This document shows, in pieces, positions 1 to 5,310 of a stretch of DNA of 6,301 nucleotides. The notes under the pieces are model-generated. The model made no database searches, had not been told where the DNA came from, and worked only from the letters and a program-made list of their open reading frames with translations. Each line of letters opens with the position of its first letter. Position 1 is the stretch's first letter. The stretch comes from Methanosarcinaceae archaeon (GTDB lineage: Archaea; Halobacteriota; Methanosarcinia; Methanosarcinales; Methanosarcinaceae). Made by a program: the position numbers and the translations under genes. Location: positions 1 through 6,301 of the forward strand of contig JAUSPM010000088.1 of assembly GCA_030655675.1 (NCBI GenBank), given 5' to 3'.

Positions 1-311
1 TCACTTCGTTCGCATTAACTTGCACTATATATTAATAAAATATATACAACAAGAAAATCTTCGCTGATGCTCAGATTTACTTGGACTACATAATCTTATA
101 GATTATATACAACGAGAAAATCCTCGCTATGCTCGGATTTACTCGAACTATATGTTTATAAAACATATACAACGAGAAAATCCTCGCTATGCTCAGATTT
201 ACTTGGACTACATAATCTTATAGATTATATACAACGAGAAAATCTTCGCTGATGCTCAGATTTACTTGGACTACATAATCTTATAGATTATATACTACAA
301 GAAAATTGTAG
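1..311. repeat. Tandem array of 60-63 bp double-hairpin units
   Basis: Four full units begin at 53, 116, 176 and 238 (lengths 63, 60, 62, 63), with a partial unit at the left edge and a degenerate end at 295-311. Each unit has hairpin A, then hairpin B, joined by ACAAC-like linkers. Hairpin A lies at 50-83, 113-145, 173-205 and 235-268. Its arms are CAAG-A-AAATCT with AGATTT-A-CTTG in the first copy and CGAG-A-AAATCC with GGATTT-A-CTCG in the second; copies 3 and 4 mix these arms. The loop region is TCGC(TGAT or TAT)GCTC. Hairpin B is TATATATT/AATATATA at 26-46, ATAATC/GATTAT at 90-106, and TATATGTTT/AAACATATA at 149-169; the ATAATC form returns at 212-228 and 275-291. The arms change together, so pairing is kept. 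No ORF crosses the array. It could be a BIME-like palindromic array, a structured RNA, or a protein-binding or maintenance site; the sequence does not decide. The array probably continues to the left. Confidence 0.9.
295..311. repeat. Terminal hairpin closing the array
   Basis: CTACAA (295-300) and TTGTAG (306-311) form a perfect 6-bp stem around a GAAAA loop. The left part matches the start of another array unit (TAC-AAGAAAAT), but after AAAAT the unit sequence stops and new sequence begins, so this is the right boundary of the array. The 10-mer ATTGTAGAAT that starts inside this hairpin (305-314) recurs at 372-381. Confidence 0.6.
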
Positions 312-313
312 AA

Positions 314-354
314 TGCGCTAGTAGCAATTGAAAATTCGATGTGTATATAGCGCA
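314..354. other. 7-bp inverted repeat TGCGCTA / TAGCGCA
   Basis: TGCGCTA (314-320) is matched by its reverse complement TAGCGCA (348-354), enclosing 27 nt. It lies between the two copies of ATTGTAGAAT and next to the GC palindrome at 358-371, so the whole stretch 295-371 can fold as a string of hairpins. The function is unknown, and a 7-bp match at this spacing could be chance. Confidence 0.35.
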
Positions 355-357
355 ACG

Positions 358-388
358 CCGCGCATGCGCGGATTGTAGAATCGTTTTT
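358..388 (+). terminator. GC palindrome followed by T5 (terminator-like)
   Basis: CCGCGCATGCGCGG at 358-371 is a perfect 14-nt palindrome in AT-rich sequence. Twelve nucleotides later comes T5 at 384-388, within TCGTTTTTAT (381-390). The order hairpin then T run fits a + strand transcript ending here, for example one reading through the array. The 12-nt gap is longer than in a classical intrinsic terminator, so a repeat-element origin is equally possible. The same TCGTTTTTAT motif accompanies a GC hairpin on the opposite strand at 6261-6293. Confidence 0.35.
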
Positions 389-403
389 ATCATGCACTCA
401 TTA

Positions 404-424
404 AGCACTTTGTATCACAGTGCT
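404..424. other. 6-bp dyad upstream of the methyltransferase promoter
   Basis: AGCACT (404-409) and AGTGCT (419-424) form an inverted repeat with a 9-nt spacer, about 45 bp upstream of the proposed BRE/TATA element. The position would suit an operator or activator site. There is nothing else to support that, and a 6-bp dyad may be chance. The T-rich stretch at 445-457 lies between it and the promoter. Confidence 0.25.
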
Positions 425-469
425 GCACCAACTATACAAATACGATTTTTCTATTTTACCAATCATTAT

Positions 470-483
470 GCGAAATATTAATA
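470..483 (+). promoter_or_regulatory. BRE/TATA-type promoter giving a probably leaderless message
   Basis: GCGAAA (470-475) resembles an archaeal BRE and is followed by the AT-only octamer TATTAATA (476-483). Archaeal transcription normally starts about 22-28 nt downstream of the TATA centre, which here means roughly 502-508, at or just before the ATG at 509. No Shine-Dalgarno sequence precedes that ATG, which agrees with a leaderless or very short 5' end. The element is seen; the start site is inferred. Confidence 0.5.
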
Positions 484-508
484 TCGCATCACCTAGATTG
501 AACCAATC

Positions 509-1468
509 ATGATTTTAGATGATCTGCTTGGTATTGAAGAAGAAATATATCTTGTTGAGCCTGGGTTTTATTCTCAAAAGACCATAATGACTACGATATC
601 GTATCTAAAGGACATTCGAGATGTAATGAAAGAAAACGAGATTCATCTGCGGACTATCAGGATAACTGATGGTACAAAAACCACAGGATTAGCCATATTC
701 AATGAAAAGACTGAAGAAGTCCCAATTGACTTTTGGTCGATCTTCTTATCTTCTATAACAAACCAATCAGCCGATGAATTTGAATCTCTTGCAAATTTAA
801 TATTGGACAAAAACCAACCTGATCGGGTGATTGAAGTTGCAAATGATTCGATGAATGATGCATTGATCGAATATTATTCACTTTTACTGGTGAACCGCGA
901 AACATGCGATGAATGCACGATGCCACTCGAATCTTATGGGAGTATATATACAAAGGCCAGGATAAATCGTCTTTCTGATCTTTTGGAAAAACTTGCTCAA
1001 AAAGGTATCTCTATTGATGGCGACGTTTTGGAAATATGCTGCGGTAATGGCATGTCTACGATAGTTTTACATGATCTGGGTATTTATCCAACAACCATTG
1101 AATATGAAAAATGTACGGTATGCCAGGGTCTTGCGCATAATGTACTGGATCCAAAGAAAAGTATTGTAATGGATGCCACCACACTTTCCAGTTTCTTTAA
1201 ACCGGAACGTTTCGACGGCGTGGTTGGATTTATGCTCGGTACGATATATGAGTTTAATAAGGACATGTGGGCTCGTATGATGTTCGAATCGGCAAAGGTG
1301 GCAAAGGACGGAGCACTTATGCTGTTCACAGTGAATGGCAAATCCGAGATGGATATTTTGGAATCAGCATTGCGTATGATTGGTATTGAAGGTGAGGTCA
1401 TGGATAATACGGACGAATTTGGTATTTATGATCAGTGGGTATTTATCGGAAGGAAGGCAAAAAAATGA
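509..1468 (+). CDS. SAM-dependent methyltransferase-like protein with an unassigned N-terminal half
   Basis: This is a 319-residue protein. The C-terminal half (about 145-319) has the class I Rossmann methyltransferase pattern: motif I VLEICCGNGMST (173-184, glycines 179 and 181 for SAM), an acidic residue ending strand 2 (E198), IVMDA (219-223) as the adenine-side motif, and FDGVVGFML (235-243) as the strand-4 region. The first 130 residues match no domain I recognise. All six cysteines lie in 133-205 as three pairs: C133/C136, C177/C178 and C202/C205. These may bind a metal or form disulfides, which is inference. No signal peptide or membrane segment is evident, so it is probably cytosolic. 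The substrate cannot be read from the sequence. The ATG at 509 is chosen because it follows the promoter at 470-483 at leaderless spacing. The gene overlaps the next one by 4 nt (ATGA), so the two are almost certainly cotranscribed and translationally coupled. The SAM fold is fairly sure; the activity is unproven. Confidence 0.8.
   Translation: MILDDLLGIEEEIYLVEPGFYSQKTIMTTISYLKDIRDVMKENEIHLRTIRITDGTKTTGLAIFNEKTEEVPIDFWSIFLSSITNQSADEFESLANLILDKNQPDRVIEVANDSMNDALIEYYSLLLVNRETCDECTMPLESYGSIYTKARINRLSDLLEKLAQKGISIDGDVLEICCGNGMSTIVLHDLGIYPTTIEYEKCTVCQGLAHNVLDPKKSIVMDATTLSSFFKPERFDGVVGFMLGTIYEFNKDMWARMMFESAKVAKDGALMLFTVNGKSEMDILESALRMIGIEGEVMDNTDEFGIYDQWVFIGRKAKK
1451..1457 (+). promoter_or_regulatory. 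Shine-Dalgarno site that fixes the start of the small acidic gene
   Basis: AGGAAGG lies 7 nt before the ATG at 1465, inside the end of the methyltransferase gene. It selects this ATG over the in-frame GTG at 1435, which has no comparable site and would add ten residues encoded within the upstream gene. Confidence 0.7.
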
Positions 1469-1734
1469 CAACACGAGAATTAGATGTAATATTAACAAAA
1501 CGACCAAATTTGAATGATCTTGAGATTGGGGACTTGTTGCATGTTGATACTGAAAAAGATGATGACGTTTTTATGGTATTAAAAGTTGAAACTGATGTTT
1601 TTTTAATGCAAAGTGGTGGAAACGATGATGTTGTCGAATACTCAAAATCTATGATCGAAAAGATGCTACGCTCATTTGGGGAACTTCATAAACCTAATTA
1701 CAGAATTACAGTGCTGGATATGGAAGAAGAATGA
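1465..1734 (+). CDS. Small acidic protein of unknown function
   Basis: This is an 89-residue protein I do not recognise. It has about 21 Asp/Glu against about 10 Lys/Arg, with no cysteine, no signal peptide and no membrane segment. Residues about 16-60 look like a run of short beta strands (IGDLLHV, VFMVLKV, DVFLMQSGG), as in small barrel or ligand-sensing folds. They are followed by a likely helix (SKSMIEKMLRSFGEL) and a final strand (YRITVLDM) with an EEE tail. Its ATG overlaps the methyltransferase stop (ATGA, 1465-1468), a spacing typical of subunits or partners made in fixed ratio, so a regulatory or accessory role for the methyltransferase is the simplest guess. That guess rests on position only. 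The gene is real on the evidence of the overlap and ribosome site; its function is unknown. Confidence 0.75.
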   Translation: MTTRELDVILTKRPNLNDLEIGDLLHVDTEKDDDVFMVLKVETDVFLMQSGGNDDVVEYSKSMIEKMLRSFGELHKPNYRITVLDMEEE

Positions 1735-1954
1735 GAAGTTAAAGCCATATCGGCTGTGTGCTGTCAAAATGAGTGCCAAGTTTATGATATGTGTTTAAAG
1801 TGTATGCGCTTGATCATTCATTAATAAAGATACACATTATTAGAGCCGCATTATGGGCATTCAATAATAAATTCGACACCTCTTAACGTGTTGCAACAAT
1901 TGCGGCATATAACATTTTGCACATAAATCAATACCAGAAAGTAGATAAAAGGAG

Positions 1955-1974
1955 TTGTACAATTAGGTACAATT
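1955..1974. promoter_or_regulatory. Candidate operator for the pyc operon
   Basis: TTGTAC (1955-1960) and GTACAA (1967-1972) form a perfect 6-bp inverted repeat with a 6-nt spacer. The same bases can be read as a direct repeat of GTACAATT at 1957-1964 and 1967-1974, a 10-bp period that puts both copies on one face of the helix. It sits just upstream of TTTATCATA and about 70 bp before pycB, where an archaeal repressor or activator would act. It contains TGTACA, the core of the box bound by the tryptophan regulator TrpY in Methanothermobacter. There is no other reason to link this operon to tryptophan, and the regulator is unknown. Confidence 0.4.
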
Positions 1975-1977
1975 TCA

Positions 1978-1986
1978 TTTATCATA
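1978..1986 (+). promoter_or_regulatory. Weak TATA candidate for pycB
   Basis: TTTATCATA could serve as a TATA box, placing the start near 2005-2012 and leaving a leader of about 30-40 nt that includes the GAGGTG site. The upstream bases are not a good BRE match. GCATATAAC at 1915-1923 is a competing choice that would place the dyad at 1955-1972 inside the leader. Confidence 0.25.
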
Positions 1987-2033
1987 ATCAATTATCAATT
2001 AATCACAGAATAATCAATATTTTCAGTTCCATA

Positions 2034-2039
2034 GAGGTG
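2034..2039 (+). promoter_or_regulatory. Strong ribosome binding site of pycB
   Basis: GAGGTG is fully complementary to the CACCUC near the 3' end of archaeal 16S rRNA. It stands 4 nt before the ATG at 2044, which supports that start. Confidence 0.75.
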
Positions 2040-2043
2040 TTCA

Positions 2044-3774
2044 ATGAAAGTTAAGCTTACAGAAACTATTCTAAGGGATGCACATCAGTCCCTTCTTGCT
2101 ACGCGTATGCGCACACGTGATATGATCCCGGTAGTTGAGAAATTGGACCGGGTCGGATATTTTTCCCTTGAGATGTGGGGCGGCGCAACTTTTGATACAT
2201 GTATAAGATACCTTAATGAAGATCCATGGGATCGCTTACGGGAACTTAAAAAACATATGCACAATACACCTGCCCAGATGCTTCTCAGGGGCCAGAATCT
2301 GGTGGGTTACCGTCATTATTCCGATGATGTGGTTGACAAGTTCGTCACAAAAGCCCATGAGAATGGTATTGATATCTTCAGGATATTCGATGCGGTAAAT
2401 GATGTTCGCAATATGGAAACTGCCATCAAGGTGGCAAACCGCGAGGGTGCACATGTGCAGGGTACTGTTTGTTATACCATCAGTCCGGTGCACACAGTGG
2501 AAAAGTTCGTGGAACTCGCAAAGGATCTTGAGCAACTTGAATGCGATTCCCTGTGCATAAAGGACATGGCTGGTCTTCTTTCACCCCATGAGGCACATGT
2601 TATAATAAAAGCCATCAAAAAAGAAGTGTCCTTGCCGATCGCACTTCATTGTCATTGTACATCAGGCATGGCACCGATGAGTTACATGGCAGCTTGTGAG
2701 GCAGGTGTGGACATTCTTGATACGGCACTATCACCATTATCAGGTGGCACATCACAGCCACCAACCGAAACAATGGTTGCATCACTTGCAGCTACTCCTT
2801 ATGATACCGGACTTGATCTGGAACTTTTATCGGAAGCTGCAGCTTATTTCAAGAAATTAAAAGAAGAATATCGTGGAATTCTTGACCCGATTTCAGAGCA
2901 GATCGATACGAACGTGCTCTTGTACCAGATACCAGGTGGCATGTTGTCCAATCTGGTTTCACAATTAAAAGAACAGAATGCACTTGACAAATATGATGAT
3001 GTACTTGCAGAGATGCCAAAGGTTCGTGCTGAACTTGGGTATCCGCCACTTGTTACACCAACAAGTCAAATCGTTGGTACACAGGCTGTTATGAATGTGC
3101 TCATGGGCGAGCGATATAAGGTAATTCCAAAAGAGGTTAAAGATTATGTGCGAGGATTGTATGGTCGTTCACCTGCACCTATCAGTGCTGATATTATTAA
3201 GAAGATCATAGGTGATGAAATACCGATCACGTGTCGTCCGGCTGACCTTTTGGAGCCTGAATACGAGAGGATGAAAAAAGAGGCAGAAGATCTTGGTCTT
3301 GTGAAGAAGGAAGAGGATGTGCTGACCTATATTCTGTATCCGGCAATTGCTCCGAAGTTCTTGAAAGGTGAAGCGGTAGAGGAAACTCTTGCGCCTGCAG
3401 TGGCGGCACAAGCAGCCGTTTGTGCACCATCGGCCGCGATTCCGACGGAATTCAGGGTCGAGGTTGACGGCGATGTGTTCAATGTTAAATTAGAACCTAA
3501 AGGTGGTTTTGTGTCGGTTGCAGATGCACCAACAAATGTAAATGTGACACCTGAATCTGTTGAGGGTGCAGTCACCGCTTCCATGCAGGGCATGGTGCTA
3601 TCGATCGAGGTTGAGGTTGGGGATACTGTTGCAGAAGGTGACACGATATGTGTACTTGAGGCAATGAAGATGGAGAATGAAGTACATGCAACTCATGGTG
3701 GTATTGTGAAGAAAATATTCATTGCTGATGGCGATTCGGTACGTTCCGGCGATGTTCTGATGGCAATACAATAA
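2044..3774 (+). CDS. pycB: Pyruvate carboxylase subunit B (carboxyltransferase plus biotin carrier)
   Basis: This 576-residue cytosolic subunit moves the carboxyl group from carboxybiotin to pyruvate, giving oxaloacetate. Domains in order: an HMGL-like TIM-barrel carboxyltransferase (about 1-270) opening with TILRDAHQSLLATR (D12 a metal ligand) and containing the IKDMAG motif, whose K173 is the lysine carbamylated in this family, and HCHCTSG with metal ligands H202 and H204. A conserved PYC/OadA domain follows (about 275-440, including the LLYQIPGGMLSNL and LGYPPLVTPTSQIVG motifs). Then come an Ala/Pro-rich linker (about 450-465) and a C-terminal biotinyl domain with EAMKMENE, where K542 is the biotinylated lysine, 34 residues from the end as usual. 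The length is normal for archaeal PycB. The alternative, the alpha subunit of oxaloacetate decarboxylase, shares this architecture. The biotin carboxylase gene 31 bp downstream and the lack of membrane partner genes favour pyruvate carboxylase. A 2-oxoglutarate carboxylase subunit is a remoter possibility. Confidence 0.96.
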   Translation: MKVKLTETILRDAHQSLLATRMRTRDMIPVVEKLDRVGYFSLEMWGGATFDTCIRYLNEDPWDRLRELKKHMHNTPAQMLLRGQNLVGYRHYSDDVVDKFVTKAHENGIDIFRIFDAVNDVRNMETAIKVANREGAHVQGTVCYTISPVHTVEKFVELAKDLEQLECDSLCIKDMAGLLSPHEAHVIIKAIKKEVSLPIALHCHCTSGMAPMSYMAACEAGVDILDTALSPLSGGTSQPPTETMVASLAATPYDTGLDLELLSEAAAYFKKLKEEYRGILDPISEQIDTNVLLYQIPGGMLSNLVSQLKEQNALDKYDDVLAEMPKVRAELGYPPLVTPTSQIVGTQAVMNVLMGERYKVIPKEVKDYVRGLYGRSPAPISADIIKKIIGDEIPITCRPADLLEPEYERMKKEAEDLGLVKKEEDVLTYILYPAIAPKFLKGEAVEETLAPAVAAQAAVCAPSAAIPTEFRVEVDGDVFNVKLEPKGGFVSVADAPTNVNVTPESVEGAVTASMQGMVLSIEVEVGDTVAEGDTICVLEAMKMENEVHATHGGIVKKIFIADGDSVRSGDVLMAIQ

Positions 3775-3805
3775 AGTGAGACTGGACAGGAAGGGATGAA
3801 GAAAC

Positions 3806-5287
3806 ATGTTTAACAAAGTACTTGTTGCAAACAGGAGCGAGATCGCGATTCGTGTTATGCGGGCTTGCCGTGAACTGGGTGTTTCTACTGTTGCTGTGTA
3901 TTCGGAAGCGGACAAGAATGCTCTTTTTGCTAAATATGCAGATGAGGCTTATCTCATAGGTCCGGCACCATCGAGTAAAAGTTATCTTAATATGGATGCG
4001 ATCATTGATGTTGCAAAAAAATCAGGCGCAGATGGAATCCATCCTGGTTATGGATTCTTATCTGAGAATGCTGTATTTGCAAAAAAGTGCGAAGATAATG
4101 GAATTATATTTATTGGCCCTCCGAGCAGTGTAATTGAGCAGATGGGGAGCAAGATCGCTGCACGTACTGCTATGATAAAAGCAGGCATTCCTGTTGTACC
4201 TGGTACTGAAGACCCGATACAAAATGTGGATGAGGCTGTGAGGATTGCTGATTCTATCGGATATCCTGTAATCATCAAGGCTTCTGCAGGCGGCGGTGGG
4301 ATCGGTATGAAGGTCGTGCATTCCAAAGAAGAGGTAGGCCATGCGCTCAGCGCAATCCAATCGGTGGCACAATCGGCGTTTGGAGATCCAACTGTTTTTA
4401 TAGAGAAATATGTTGAAGAACCGAGGCACATCGAGTTCCAGATACTTGCAGACAAGTATGGAAATACTGTGTATGTTTCTGACAGGGAATGTTCAATACA
4501 GCGCAGACACCAGAAATTGATAGAGGAAGCACCATCTCCTGTTATGACACCTGAGCTTCGTAAGAAGATGGGCGAGACCGCTGTAAAGGCTGCAAAGGCT
4601 ATAGGTTATGAGAATGCAGGTACGGTTGAGTTCCTGTACTCAAAAGGTGAATTTTATTTCCTTGAAGTCAATACGCGTCTTCAGGTCGAGCATACCATTA
4701 CTGAGATGGTAACAGGTATCGACCTTGCGAAAGACCAGATGCATATTGCATGTGGTGACAGGTTGGCTTATAAACAGGAAGATATCAAGATCAATGGTTG
4801 GGCAATTGAATGCCGTATCAATGCTGAAGATCCGTTGAATGATTTTGCACCATCTCCGGGTAAAATACGAAAATATCGATCGGCAGGTGGACCGGGTGTA
4901 CGTATAGACAGTGGTGTACACGTGGGTTACACTATCTCCCCGTATTATGATTCTATGATATCCAAATTAAGTGTCTGGGGACGTGACCGTGAGGAAGCGA
5001 TCGCACGTATGGAGCGGGCACTGTATGAATACATAGTTGTGGGTGTTACGACCAACATTCCATTCCATAAGGCTGTGCTCAGGCATGAGGCTTTCAGAAG
5101 TGGAAACCTTACGACTCATTTTATTGATGATTATAATATAATTGATGATGTTAAAAGGGTTGTAGAGGAAGATGCCGAAAAAGGTGCAACACTTGCATCT
5201 GCACTTGATAACCGCGAGCAGAAGGTTGCAGTGATAAGTGCGGCGGTCGGGGCTTATGTCAATGCTGCCAGGAATCAGGAGAAATAA
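3806..5287 (+). CDS. pycA: Pyruvate carboxylase subunit A (biotin carboxylase)
   Basis: This 493-residue ATP-grasp enzyme carboxylates the biotin on PycB using ATP and bicarbonate. The N-terminal biotin carboxylase domain begins FNKVLVANRSEIAIRVMRA (about 1-112). The ATP-grasp domain has K116, K158, the glycine-rich lid ASAGGGGIGM (159-168), the RRHQKLIEEAPSP segment, and the catalytic EVNTR with E287, N289 and R291. The C-terminal biotin carboxylase domain has ECRINAEDP with R337. These match E. coli AccC K116, K159, E288, N290, R292 and R338, so all the expected catalytic residues I checked are present. About 45 residues follow the AccC-like core (from about 450), as is usual in two-subunit archaeal carboxylases. 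The start follows AGGAAGGGATGA (3788-3799). The 31-bp gap to pycB shows no promoter, so the two are one transcript. The lack of a fused biotinyl domain fits the split enzyme. An acetyl-CoA carboxylase role is less likely given pycB next door. Confidence 0.96.
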   Translation: MFNKVLVANRSEIAIRVMRACRELGVSTVAVYSEADKNALFAKYADEAYLIGPAPSSKSYLNMDAIIDVAKKSGADGIHPGYGFLSENAVFAKKCEDNGIIFIGPPSSVIEQMGSKIAARTAMIKAGIPVVPGTEDPIQNVDEAVRIADSIGYPVIIKASAGGGGIGMKVVHSKEEVGHALSAIQSVAQSAFGDPTVFIEKYVEEPRHIEFQILADKYGNTVYVSDRECSIQRRHQKLIEEAPSPVMTPELRKKMGETAVKAAKAIGYENAGTVEFLYSKGEFYFLEVNTRLQVEHTITEMVTGIDLAKDQMHIACGDRLAYKQEDIKINGWAIECRINAEDPLNDFAPSPGKIRKYRSAGGPGVRIDSGVHVGYTISPYYDSMISKLSVWGRDREEAIARMERALYEYIVVGVTTNIPFHKAVLRHEAFRSGNLTTHFIDDYNIIDDVKRVVEEDAEKGATLASALDNREQKVAVISAAVGAYVNAARNQEK

Positions 5288-5310
5288 TTAACTTTGCAGA
5301 TGGTGAAATT

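Larger units (their letters stand above)
1735..2043. other. 309-bp spacer between the two operons
   Basis: I find no convincing gene here. From left to right it holds an imperfect hairpin at 1836-1868 (outer arms ATTATT/AATAAT, inner GCC/GGC), which could be the 3' end of the upstream message; a perfect 10-bp palindrome TGTTGCAACA at 1889-1898; an AT-rich GCATATAAC at 1915-1923 that could be a distal TATA box; the dyad at 1955-1972; a second TATA-like stretch at 1978-1986; and the pycB ribosome site at 2034-2039. Strong T-run terminators are not obvious. The length is generous for a compact archaeal genome and suggests the pyc operon is regulated. Confidence 0.6.

Noticed and set aside
61..83. 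C/D box small RNA in the array (TGATG with CAG)
   Set aside because: The C box would need to be close to RTGATGA and paired with a CTGA D box. The array has neither, and TGAT is lost in units 2 and 3.
1..300. CRISPR array
   Set aside because: The whole 60-63 bp unit is conserved rather than a 23-47 bp repeat alternating with unrelated spacers, and the variable parts are themselves self-complementary.
1084..1401. 105-residue reading frame on the - strand
   Set aside because: It is a shadow of the methyltransferase gene, with no recognisable protein character and no ribosome site. The + strand frame carries the SAM motifs.
1435..1464. GTG start at 1435 for the small acidic gene
   Set aside because: It would add ten residues inside the methyltransferase gene without a ribosome site. 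The ATG at 1465 has AGGAAGG at 7 nt and the classic ATGA overlap.
1955..1972. Canonical BirA (biotin repressor) operator
   Set aside because: The bacterial BirA operator has longer TTGTAAACC-type arms and wider spacing. Only the TTGTA start agrees, so a biotin-repressor assignment is not supported.
3796..3813. Five-codon mini-ORF (ATG at 3796, TAA at 3811) overlapping the pycA start
   Set aside because: The purine-rich ribosome site touches its ATG, leaving no spacing, and the codons show no leader-peptide logic. It is probably chance within the pycA ribosome site.
3327..3915. - strand frames across the pycB/pycA junction
   Set aside because: They are antisense to the biotinyl domain and the pycA start, both certain, and the predicted peptides are low-complexity Ser/Thr-rich shadows.
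4048..4455. Two long overlapping - strand frames inside pycA
   Set aside because: Both lie opposite the invariant ATP-grasp region of pycA and arise from its codon bias. They resemble no protein family.
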